Both the position numbers and the translations under genes were made by a program. Positions 1 to 10,133 of a stretch of 10,133 bases of DNA are shown piece by piece. Each line of letters begins with the position of its first letter. Within the stretch, counting starts at the first letter, position 1. The notes beneath the pieces are model-generated. The model worked only from the letters and a program-made list of their open reading frames with translations. It was not told the DNA's origin and did not search any database. Source of the DNA: Gemmatimonadota bacterium. Its GTDB lineage: Bacteria; Gemmatimonadota; Gemmatimonadetes; Longimicrobiales; Gaopeijiaceae. Where the stretch lies: contig WGEM01000262.1 of the NCBI GenBank assembly GCA_015492755.1, positions 1 to 10,133 of the forward strand, given 5' to 3'.

Positions 1-408
1 ATCCGGGTCTGGGGAGACGGAAGGGGCGCGGCCGCAGGGGACTTCGACGGGGACGGGCGCGCGGACCTGGCGGTGGGCCAGAACGGCGCGCCGGTGCGGG
101 TCTTCCGCAACGCGTCGCCGGAGGCTGGAATCCGGGTCCGCCTGCTTGGGCCTCCGGGCAATCCCGCCGGTGTGGGCGCGCAGCTCCGGCTGACGGGGCC
201 CGGTGTGGCGGGCCCGGTGCGGGAAGTGAGAGCCGGCTCCGGCTACCTGTCTCTGGATGACGCCGTGCAGGTCCTGGGCGTCCCGGACGGCGCCACGGCG
301 CTTCAGGTGCGGTGGCCGTGGTATGGGGGCGTCCAGGAGGTGGAGCTCCCGGCTCGGGGAGGGGAGGTGGTGGTGCGCTTCCCTTACGGATCCGAGCAGT
401 CGCGCTGA
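1..408 (+). CDS. FG-GAP/ASPIC-UnbV domain protein, C-terminal part
   Basis: This is an open frame from the left edge to a TGA at 406-408, giving the last 135 residues of a longer protein whose start lies outside the window. Residues 14-22 (DFDGDGRAD) form the calcium-binding loop of an FG-GAP/VCBS repeat, part of a beta-propeller. From about residue 43 to 125 the sequence matches the ASPIC/UnbV domain pattern: a GxRVRLxG strand, a GVGAQL turn, RAGSGYLSL, and a closing RWP..GGVQEVEL strand. Family members are usually exported, large propeller proteins, often next to TonB-linked outer-membrane systems; no function is assignable from this piece. A GTG at 73 could act as a start but would cut the repeat, so I treat the gene as truncated by the window edge. 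The 3' end overlaps the convergent carbonic anhydrase-like gene by 25 bases. Confidence 0.8.
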   Translation: MRVWGDGRGAAAGDFDGDGRADLAVGQNGAPVRVFRNASPEAGIRVRLLGPPGNPAGVGAQLRLTGPGVAGPVREVRAGSGYLSLDDAVQVLGVPDGATALQVRWPWYGGVQEVELPARGGEVVVRFPYGSEQSR

Positions 409-1022
409 TATCCGCACTGCTGGCAGACCAGCTTGCAGTGCCGCTCCAGCACGGGTCCGCCGCAGAGCTCGCAGCGGAGGTCGGCGTCGCCGGGGCTCCC
501 CAGCCCCTCCCGCAGGTACGACCGGGAGAGCGCCACGTAGTGTGCGCCGCCGCGGGCCACCCACTCCGCCGCCGAACCGTCCAGCGTCTTCTTCACTTCC
601 CCCGGAACTCCGGCCACCACGCTCCCATCGGGGATCTCGCGGCCCTCCAGCACCACCGTCCCCGCCGCCAGGACGCACCGGGCGCCCACCACGGCCCCCT
701 GAAGGATCACGGCGTTCATCCCCACGATGGTGCCGTCGCCGATGGTACAGCTCTCGAACTTGGCGCCATGCCCCACCGTGACGTCGGCGCCGATGAGGGT
801 GGGTCCCCAGTTCCCCACGTGCACGACGCAGTTGTCCTGCACGCTGGTCCGGGGTCCTACCACGATTCCGTGCCGGGGATCGTCGCCACGCAGCACGGCG
901 CCATACCAGATGCTGGCCTCCGCCTCCACGCGCACGTTCCCGATGAGGACGGCGGTGGGCGCCACGAACGCGCTGGGGTGGACCTCGGGCGTCCGGCCGC
1001 CGAAGGGCAGGAGGAGCGCCAC
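384..1022 (-). CDS. Gamma-carbonic anhydrase-like hexapeptide-repeat protein with C-terminal zinc ribbon
   Basis: This is a 212-residue protein with a GTG start at 1022-1020, preceded by a strong GGAGGA eight bases upstream inside the end of the CorC-family gene. Residues about 12-145 form a left-handed beta-helix of hexapeptide repeats typical of gamma-class carbonic anhydrases (YrdA/CaiE/Cam type), which work as trimers with a metal at the subunit interface. Compared with archaeal Cam, the conserved Arg46, Asp48, Gln62, Asp63 and the ligands His68 and His85 are present, but the position of the third ligand is Glu90 (HGAKFESC, where a common form is HGAxLHGC). Residues 184-209 add a CxxC...CxxC zinc ribbon (Cys184, 187, 200, 203, with extra Cys196 and Cys209) not needed by the basic fold. 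CO2 hydration is possible but unproven; many family members have no measured activity. It is the last gene of the minus-strand block, four bases after the CorC-family stop. Confidence 0.88.
   Translation of the reverse strand: MALLLPFGGRTPEVHPSAFVAPTAVLIGNVRVEAEASIWYGAVLRGDDPRHGIVVGPRTSVQDNCVVHVGNWGPTLIGADVTVGHGAKFESCTIGDGTIVGMNAVILQGAVVGARCVLAAGTVVLEGREIPDGSVVAGVPGEVKKTLDGSAAEWVARGGAHYVALSRSYLREGLGSPGDADLRCELCGGPVLERHCKLVCQQCGYQRDCSDP
414..441 (+). terminator. Hairpin just past the UnbV gene stop, possible terminator
   Basis: A perfect 7-base inverted repeat, GCACTGC at 414-420 and GCAGTGC at 435-441, encloses a further short TGG/CCA stem. It starts six bases after the plus-strand stop codon. 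No T-tract follows, so it is not a canonical intrinsic terminator. The same bases encode the cysteine-rich end of the minus-strand gene (TGC codons), which by itself could create the symmetry. Confidence 0.25.
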
Positions 1023-1026
1023 CCCG

Positions 1027-2277
1027 TCACTCCTCCGGCTGCTCGGCGGTGGCGCGGCGTGCCACGCGGGCCCGCCGCACCTGGGTTTCGGTGGCGTCCA
1101 GGATCTCGATGCGCACGCCGTCGCGCTCGACGACTTCCCCGGGCGAGGGCACGCGGCCCAGCTCCTCGAGGATGTAACCGTTCAGAGAACGATGTTCCGT
1201 CTTGGGCAGCTCCACGCCGAGGGCCTCGTTGATCTCGCGCACATCCACCCCGCCGTCCGCCTCGATGACATCCTCCGCCACCAGCGTCCACTCCTCGTCC
1301 GCGACGTCGGTTTCGTCGTGGATCTCGCCCACCAGCTCCTCCAGCACGTCCTCCAGCGTCACGAGACCGTCCACGCCGCCGAACTCGTCGGCCACGATCC
1401 CCATGTGGATGCGCCGCACCTGAAACTCCCGGAGGAGCTCGGCGCACGACATGGAGCCGGGAACGAAGAAGGGCTCGTGCGCCAGTTCCGTCAGTCGCAC
1501 GTCCTTCCGGCCGTCCGCTAGGCTGGCGTAGATCTCACGCGCGTAGACGATGCCGGTGATGTTGTCGATGGACCCGCGGTAGACGGGGATGCGGCTGAAC
1601 GGGACGTCCGCCAGCTCCGAGCGGAGTTCGCCCACGCGGCGCTCTTCCGGCCAGGCGAAGATCTCCACCCGCGGCACCATGACATCCCAGGCGGTAACCT
1701 CATCCAGGCGGAACGCCCGCTCCACCAGCGCGTTCTCCGCGTCCCCCAGGATGCCCGCCCTGCGGCCCATCTCCTGGATCTCCCGCAACTCACGTTCTTC
1801 CGCGGAGCGCTCCTCCTCCCCGTCCGACACCCACGCCTCTTCCAGGCGCTCGAAGGGTGCCGACACGACGGAGGTGACGCGGACGAGCGAGCGGAGCATC
1901 CCCGCCGAGGCCAGCGCGATGCGCACCGGGTTCTTGGCCGCCAGGAGGTGAGGAATGAGGTCCACCACGACGATGACGAGCACCGTACCGATCCCCACGT
2001 CGAGCCAGACGGGCCCGGCGCCCAGTGTGAAGGCGTGCCCCGCCACGCCCGTGCCCAGACTGCCCAGCGTGAGGACACCGGTGACGAGGCGGGTCCCGAA
2101 ACCCACCCTGTGGGCGTGCTGGCGGAGTTCCAGGAGCGCCTCGTGGCCGGCGAATCCCTCATCACGGAGCGTCCGGAGCCGCGAGGAGCTGATCTGGAAC
2201 ACCGCCGCTTCGGCGGTGGTGACGAAGGCGGAGACCAGGAGCGCGCCGACGATGACCAGTAGGAGTGCCGCGCTCAC
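1027..2277 (-). CDS. CorC/HlyC (CNNM) family protein: DUF21 membrane domain, CBS pair, CorC_HlyC domain
   Basis: This is a 416-residue protein with a GTG start at 2277-2275, preceded by GAGG with a seven-base spacer. The N-terminal DUF21/CNNM region (about 1-140) has hydrophobic segments near 4-26, 62-82, 92-112 and perhaps 118-140, with the TAEAAVF motif after the first helix. Two CBS motifs follow (about 200-255 and 265-322; the second contains ADEFGGVDGLVTLEDVLEELVG split around residues 297-317), then a C-terminal CorC_HlyC domain (about 330-405, RSLNGYILEELGRVP). The family is linked to magnesium or cobalt efflux and resistance; characterised CNNM/CorC proteins are Mg2+ exporters whose CBS pair senses nucleotide. 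The usual GExxPKxxA motif in the membrane domain reads VDLIPHLLAAKNP (105-117), lacking the normal Glu and Lys, so transport is not certain. It sits between a MoxR ATPase gene and a carbonic anhydrase-like gene, probably co-transcribed. Confidence 0.92.
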   Translation of the reverse strand: MSAALLLVIVGALLVSAFVTTAEAAVFQISSSRLRTLRDEGFAGHEALLELRQHAHRVGFGTRLVTGVLTLGSLGTGVAGHAFTLGAGPVWLDVGIGTVLVIVVVDLIPHLLAAKNPVRIALASAGMLRSLVRVTSVVSAPFERLEEAWVSDGEEERSAEERELREIQEMGRRAGILGDAENALVERAFRLDEVTAWDVMVPRVEIFAWPEERRVGELRSELADVPFSRIPVYRGSIDNITGIVYAREIYASLADGRKDVRLTELAHEPFFVPGSMSCAELLREFQVRRIHMGIVADEFGGVDGLVTLEDVLEELVGEIHDETDVADEEWTLVAEDVIEADGGVDVREINEALGVELPKTEHRSLNGYILEELGRVPSPGEVVERDGVRIEILDATETQVRRARVARRATAEQPEE

Positions 2278-2347
2278 GGGGCCGCCTCACCCCACGGGGG
2301 AGGGAAGCGAGGACTCGGCGGTGGGTCCGCCAGCCCGGTACTTCGGT
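2278..2347 (-). other. 70-base gap between MoxR and CorC-family genes with a small GC hairpin
   Basis: The gap holds the ribosome site of the downstream gene (GAGG near 2285-2288 on the minus strand) and a perfect 5-base inverted repeat, GGCGG at 2317-2321 and CCGCC at 2327-2331, with a five-base loop. There is no T-tract, so I do not call a terminator. I see no promoter here; read-through from the ATPase gene is likely. Confidence 0.3.
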
Positions 2348-3364
<1,017 letters not shown>

Positions 3365-3454
3365 CTCTCCGGTGGTTCGAGCGTGGGCCTGGCGTGCCGT
3401 CCGTGCCGCGCGGGCGTTCAGGCGGCGGCCGGGAGGCACACGCGGGCGGCGCGA

Positions 3455-3484
3455 ACATTAGGCGTGCCAGCCTCCGGGCGTCAA
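3455..3484 (-). promoter_or_regulatory. Candidate sigma70-type promoter for the minus-strand block
   Basis: Reading the minus strand, TTGACG (plus positions 3484-3479) is a five-of-six match to a -35 box, followed after 18 bases by TAATGT (3460-3455), a weak -10. A start near 3448 would leave a leader of about 85 bases before the proposed ATPase ATG. This is pattern matching only. Confidence 0.4.
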
Positions 3485-3561
3485 CGACCGGAGCGCGGCG
3501 GTGGCGCCGATGGGGGCGCCCCGAAACACTCCTCGCGGGGCGAGCTGCGCCCGTCCCGGCA

Positions 3562-3592
3562 TGCTTGCGCATTTTTTCACAAGCAATACTTT
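3562..3592 (+). promoter_or_regulatory. Candidate atp operon promoter overlapped by an inverted repeat
   Basis: TTGCGC (3565-3570), a 16-base spacer and TACTTT (3587-3592) give a weak -35/-10 pair, three of six matches each, in the most AT-rich stretch I noticed in the window. A 6-base inverted repeat, TGCTTG at 3562-3567 and CAAGCA at 3580-3585, spans the -35 and spacer, which is where an operator would lie. A transcript starting near 3599 would have a leader of about 50 bases before atpZ. Confidence 0.3.
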
Positions 3593-3649
3593 AGGCAGGC
3601 TGTGGCGGGAATGCGTGGTGGGGCGCGGAGGGCCGGCCGTGAGGAGCGG

Positions 3650-3904
3650 ATGGAGCCTGGAGATCGAAAGGGAGCGAGCCCCGAAGATCTCATCCGCGCG
3701 TCCGGGCGGTACATGGGATACGGCCTCACGTGGGCGCTGTCGGTGCTGCTCTTTCTCGGCGGGGGCGCCTGGCTGGATTCCAAGCTGGATACGGGGCCCG
3801 TGCTCATGGTGCTCGGCGCCTTCGTAGGTGCAGGTGCGGGATTCTACAGTCTCTACTACCACATCATCATCGAACCGAAGCAGCGCGACGACGACACCGA
3901 ATGA
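3650..3904 (+). CDS. atpZ: AtpZ/ATPase_gene1-like small membrane protein
   Basis: This is an 84-residue protein with two hydrophobic segments: one centred on GLTWALSVLLFLGGGAWLD and one on VLMVLGAFVGAGAGFYSLY, joined by a short DSKLDTGP turn. This helix-turn-helix with WLDxxxxTGP followed by a glycine-rich second helix is the ATPase_gene1 (AtpZ) pattern. Relatives precede atp genes in many bacteria and have been linked to divalent cation uptake or assembly of the synthase, so a role beside Fo in the membrane is likely but not established. The ATG at 3650 follows GAGGAG (3641-3646). An in-frame ATG at 3611 would add 13 Arg/Gly-rich residues and has a poorer ribosome site. The TGA overlaps the next start by four bases (ATGA), indicating translational coupling. 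Confidence 0.8.
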   Translation: MEPGDRKGASPEDLIRASGRYMGYGLTWALSVLLFLGGGAWLDSKLDTGPVLMVLGAFVGAGAGFYSLYYHIIIEPKQRDDDTE

Positions 3905-4268
3905 ACGCCTCCGTCAGGTATGCCCTCACCACGCTGGGCGTGATCCTCGCCGCCGTGCTTGCCCTGTGGCCCCTCCTGTCTCCGGACGGGCGGCAGGGCG
4001 TGCTGGTGGCGGCGGTGGTGGCGTGGCCGGTGCAGGTCCTGGCCTTCGCCGCGCTGGTACGGTTCCGGGACCGTCTCAACGCATTCCTCGCGGCCTGGCT
4101 GGGCGGCACGGTGCTGCGGCTCCTGATCGTTGCGGGCGTGGCCTGGTTCGCGGTACGCCGTGACGGCGCCGAGGCGGTGCCGATGCTCCTGGCACTTGCG
4201 GCCTTCTTCTTCGGACTTCTCCTGCTGGAGCCGGTGTACTTCCGGCCCGGGACACGCTCGACGGCAAC

Positions 4269-4272
<4 letters not shown>
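3901..4272 (+). CDS. atpI: AtpI-like four-helix membrane protein
   Basis: This is a 123-residue very hydrophobic protein with four predicted membrane segments at about 7-26, 33-53, 61-83 and 90-112. Position before atpB, length and four-helix shape match ATP synthase subunit I, which helps assemble the c ring in several bacteria. The third helix carries a basic residue (Arg73, in GGTVLRLLIV) as seen at a similar place in AtpI proteins, but overall sequence signature is weak, so the identity rests largely on context. The start at 3901 overlaps the atpZ stop, and the stop overlaps the atpB start (ATGA at 4269-4272), so it is tightly coupled on both sides. A longer reading of the frame from 3730 would run antiphase through atpZ and is rejected. 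Confidence 0.72.
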
Positions 4273-5532
<1,260 letters not shown>

Positions 5533-5538
5533 ACCCTT

Positions 5539-5595
5539 CCACCGGTCCCGGGTGGCTGGCGAAGCGCGTCTTGCGCGTGTCCGCTGTACGGGACC
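5539..5595 (+). promoter_or_regulatory. Nested inverted repeats between atpE and atpF
   Basis: In the 94-base gap after atpE, CCACC (5539-5543) can pair with GGTGG (5551-5555), leaving the loop GGTCCCG (5544-5550). That whole 7-base loop is the exact reverse complement of CGGGACC at 5589-5595. A third small stem, CGCG 5565-5568 with 5574-5577, lies between them. The transcript could therefore form a pseudoknot or switch between two pairings just upstream of the atpF start. No T-tract is present, so a simple terminator is unlikely. A role in setting the high subunit c to subunit b ratio is speculation. Confidence 0.4.
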
Positions 5596-5626
5596 TCGGG
5601 AGGCATCGAAGAACCACGGGGGAAGC

Positions 5627-6217
5627 ATGAAGACGACTCGAATCTTGGCGAAGGCGCTGCTGGCGCTCGCGCTCGCGCCCGCCGCGCTCCTCGCCCAGGG
5701 CGGCGACCAGGGGGGCGGCGGCCTGTACGACATGAACACGGGTCTGAGCGCGTGGACGCTCATCGTGTTCATCGCGCTGGTGGCGGTGCTGGGCAGGTTT
5801 GCCTGGGGCCCCATCCTGGACGCGGTGGATCAGCGCGAGAAGCGGATCCGGTCGCAGCTCGAGGAGGCGGCGAAGGCCAACGAGGAGGCCCAGCGACTGC
5901 TGGAGGAACACCGCAAGCAGCTTGCGGAGGCGCGGCGCCAGGCCAACGACCTCATCGCCGAGGGGCGGGCCGCCGGCGAAGCGCTGCGCAAGGAGATCGA
6001 AGAGAAGGCGCGCGCCGAAGCCCAGGCGATCCTGGAGCGTGCGCAGGCGGAGATCGAACGCGAGCGTGACCAGGCGCTGGAGGACATCCGCCGCGAGGCG
6101 GTGGACCTGGCGCTGGCGGTTTCGGCCAGGCTCCTGCAGGAGCGGCTGGACGCCGAACGCGACCGGCAGCTCATCGAGCGGTACCTCAGCGAACTCAGTG
6201 AGGGGGCGCAGGCGTGA
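5627..6217 (+). CDS. atpF: F1Fo ATP synthase subunit b with N-terminal signal peptide
   Basis: This is a 196-residue stator subunit, longer than the 156 residues of E. coli b. Residues 1-23 look like a signal peptide: basic MKTTRILAK, a hydrophobic LLALALAPAALLA core, then Gln24. After a glycine-rich linker comes the membrane helix (about 40-60, SAWTLIVFIALVAVLGRFAW), the GPILDAVDQREKRI junction, and a long charged coiled coil (about 68-180, rich in EEA, KRR and AEAQ) that dimerises and reaches to delta on top of F1. The ATG at 5627 follows GGGGGAA. An in-frame ATG at 5732 (Met36) would give a conventional 161-residue b without the leader, but has no clear ribosome site; the well-formed leader argues for the longer protein. 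A cleaved leader leaves the mature N-terminus outside, as b topology requires. The stop overlaps the atpH GTG. Confidence 0.95.
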   Translation: MKTTRILAKALLALALAPAALLAQGGDQGGGGLYDMNTGLSAWTLIVFIALVAVLGRFAWGPILDAVDQREKRIRSQLEEAAKANEEAQRLLEEHRKQLAEARRQANDLIAEGRAAGEALRKEIEEKARAEAQAILERAQAEIERERDQALEDIRREAVDLALAVSARLLQERLDAERDRQLIERYLSELSEGAQA

Positions 6218-6768
6218 GGGACGAGACCGTCGCGCGGAACTACGCCGAAACGCTCTTCGAGCTGGCGCTCCGGCGGGACGCCCTGGAGGAGTACGGCCAG
6301 GCGCTGCGGGTCATCACCGATCTCATCGATCAGGACCCGAAGTTCCGCCTCTTCCTGGAGACGCCGCGCATCGACGACGTGCGGCGCAAGGAGGTGCTGC
6401 GCAGGGTCTTCGGAGACGTGGTACCGCGCGAGGTGCTCAACTTCGTGCTGGTCACCATCGACAAGCGGCGGCAGCGACTCCTGCGGGAGATCGTGCGGCT
6501 CTACGCGCTGCTGGTGGACGAGCACATGGGTCGTGAGCATGTGGAGGTGACGCTGGCGCGTCACGCCGACGAAGCCACGGCTCAACTGGTGAAGGAACGA
6601 CTCTCCGCCCTTCTGGGCAAGGAGATCATTCCGCACATCCGGGTTCGCCCGGAGATCCTGGGCGGACTCGTGGTCCGGACGGGAGACACGATCTACGACG
6701 GTTCGATCCGCAGGCGGATGGAGCACATGCGGCGCAGGTTGCTGGCGGTGCCCGTCGAAGACGCCTGA
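6214..6768 (+). CDS. atpH: F1Fo ATP synthase subunit delta
   Basis: This 184-residue OSCP/delta subunit links the b stalk to the top of the alpha-beta hexamer. The N-terminal helical bundle starts with ARNYAETLFELA (7-18), the standard opening of the family. The C-terminal part ends with the conserved GGLVVRTGDTIYDGSIRRRM (150-169). Length is usual. The start is GTG at 6214, overlapping the atpF TGA by four bases (GTGA), with AGGGGG seven bases upstream, so translation is probably coupled to atpF. It is followed by a 36-base gap before atpA in which I see no structure. Confidence 0.96.
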   Translation: MRDETVARNYAETLFELALRRDALEEYGQALRVITDLIDQDPKFRLFLETPRIDDVRRKEVLRRVFGDVVPREVLNFVLVTIDKRRQRLLREIVRLYALLVDEHMGREHVEVTLARHADEATAQLVKERLSALLGKEIIPHIRVRPEILGGLVVRTGDTIYDGSIRRRMEHMRRRLLAVPVEDA

Positions 6769-6804
6769 GGCACGACCGACCACTTATTCGGGAACGACTG
6801 AACG

Positions 6805-8376
<1,572 letters not shown>

Positions 8377-8412
8377 GGCACGTCCACACGATGCTGAGGC
8401 GGAGGCCGTAAG

Positions 8413-9273
8413 GTGCCGGGTTCACGGGAAGTCAAGCGCCGCATCAAGTCGGTCCAGAACACGCGCCAGATCACGCGCACCATGGAGCTGGTGGCGACGT
8501 CGAAGCTGAAGCGTGCCACCGATCGGGTGCGCGCGGCGCGGCCGTACGCCGAGGCGCTGGAGCAGGTGGTGGCGGGGCTCTATTCCCCGGAGCTCTCGGA
8601 GAAGTACCCCATCCTGCGGCGTCCGGAGCAGGTGCGCAGGGCGGCGGTCCTGCTCCTCACCGCCAACCGTGGGTTGGCCGGGGCGTTCAACGCCAACCTC
8701 ATCAAAGAGGCGCGTACGCTTCTGGAGGAGTTGCGGGCGAAGGGCATCGACACCGAGCTCCATATCGCGGGGAAGAAGGGGATCGCCTACTTCCGCTTCC
8801 GCGGCGAGCCCATGGTGACGCAGCGCACCGACATCGGCGACCGCCCCACCGTGGCGGACGCCGAGTCGCTCATCGCGCCCATCCGGGACCGCTTCGAGCA
8901 GGGTGAGGTGGATGCGGTCTACCTGGTGAGTTCCAGGTTCGTGTCTGCGATGTCCACGCCGCCGCACGCCAGGGAACTCCTCCCCATCCGAGGCGACGAA
9001 GACGCACCGGCGGCGGACACGTACATCCTGTCGCCCTCCGGCGACGTGATTCTGGAGCGGATCCTTCCCGCGTACGTGCGCAACGCGGTCTACACCGCGC
9101 TGGTGGAGAACGCCGCCGCGGAGCAGGGCGCGCGCCGCACGGCGATGAAGAACGCCACCGACAACGCCGGGGAAGTGCTGGAGCACCTCACCCGCTCGTA
9201 CAACCGGGCCCGCCAGGCCCAGATCACGCAGGAGATCGCCGAGATCGTCGGCGGCTCCGCCGCTCTCGAGTAG
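8413..9273 (+). CDS. atpG: F1Fo ATP synthase subunit gamma
   Basis: This is a 286-residue central rotor shaft, nearly the same length as E. coli gamma (287). The N-terminal helix has REVKRRIKSVQNTRQITRTM with Met24 at the position of E. coli Met23, followed by ELVATSKLKRATDRVR. A Rossmann-like middle domain begins at LLLTANRGLAGAFN (81-94). The C-terminal helix carries AMKNATDNAGEVLEHLTRSY and the conserved RQAQITQEIAEIVGGSAAL end, which coils with the N-terminal helix inside the alpha-beta ring. The start is GTG at 8413 with GGAGG at 8401-8405 and a seven-base spacer. There is a 36-base gap after atpA and a 15-base gap before atpD. Confidence 0.97.
   Translation: MPGSREVKRRIKSVQNTRQITRTMELVATSKLKRATDRVRAARPYAEALEQVVAGLYSPELSEKYPILRRPEQVRRAAVLLLTANRGLAGAFNANLIKEARTLLEELRAKGIDTELHIAGKKGIAYFRFRGEPMVTQRTDIGDRPTVADAESLIAPIRDRFEQGEVDAVYLVSSRFVSAMSTPPHARELLPIRGDEDAPAADTYILSPSGDVILERILPAYVRNAVYTALVENAAAEQGARRTAMKNATDNAGEVLEHLTRSYNRARQAQITQEIAEIVGGSAALE

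Positions 9274-10133
<860 letters not shown>

Larger units (their letters stand above)
3365..3649. other. Divergent intergenic region between the MoxR gene and the atp operon
   Basis: These 285 bases contain no convincing gene. Short frames crossing it have no domain-like content and run into antisense or upstream reading of the flanking genes. It holds candidate promoters facing both ways and an AT-rich patch (about 3571-3595) that stands out from the GC-rich surroundings, so it is probably the shared control region of both transcription units. Confidence 0.6.

Noticed and set aside
2317..2331. GGCGG/CCGCC hairpin between the MoxR and CorC-family genes as a terminator
   Set aside because: The stem is only five bases and there is no T-tract; GC-rich sequence gives many such repeats.

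Overview
This GC-rich window is chromosomal DNA of a free-living bacterium. It carries most of an F-type ATP synthase operon in the classical order a-c-b-delta-alpha-gamma-beta. The gene style suggests the FCB side of the tree, and a Gemmatimonadota-like organism is my best guess. The hints are an a subunit with a long His-containing N-terminal extension, a b subunit with a signal peptide, and a gamma-carbonic anhydrase with a C-terminal zinc ribbon. That placement is inference. I saw no tRNA, rRNA, CRISPR array, insertion sequence or phage gene.

Layout. Positions 1-408 (+) are the 3' end of a secreted FG-GAP/ASPIC-UnbV type protein. It ends convergently, with a 25-base overlap, against a three-gene minus-strand block. 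Read in transcription order, that block is a MoxR-family AAA+ ATPase (3364-2348), a CorC/HlyC (CNNM) family membrane protein with CBS domains (2277-1027), and a gamma-carbonic anhydrase-like protein (1022-384). Positions 3365-3649 are a 285-base divergent intergenic region with a candidate promoter facing each way, including the only clearly AT-rich patch I noticed. From 3650 to the right edge everything is on the plus strand: an AtpZ-like small membrane protein, an AtpI-like four-helix protein, atpB, atpE, atpF, atpH, atpA, atpG and the first 281 codons of atpD. The epsilon gene (atpC) is not in the window.

How the genes work together. The plus-strand genes build one machine: Fo (a, b, c) in the membrane, F1 (alpha, beta, gamma, delta) in the cytoplasm, and two small accessory membrane proteins encoded first, probably for assembly of the c ring or ion supply. 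Four-base stop/start overlaps join atpZ-atpI, atpI-atpB and (GTGA) atpF-atpH, which implies translational coupling. Short gaps separate the rest. The c subunit has a carboxylate without the Ser/Thr neighbour of sodium-type rings, so the enzyme is probably proton-driven. The minus-strand block looks like a separate housekeeping operon.

Nothing here looks like a wholly new system. The points worth a second look are local: nested inverted repeats between atpE and atpF, the signal peptide on subunit b, a Gln-to-Gly change in the alpha-subunit P-loop, a Glu/His exchange in subunit a, a third-ligand His-to-Glu change plus a fused zinc ribbon in the gamma-carbonic anhydrase homologue, and an inverted repeat placed over the candidate atp promoter.
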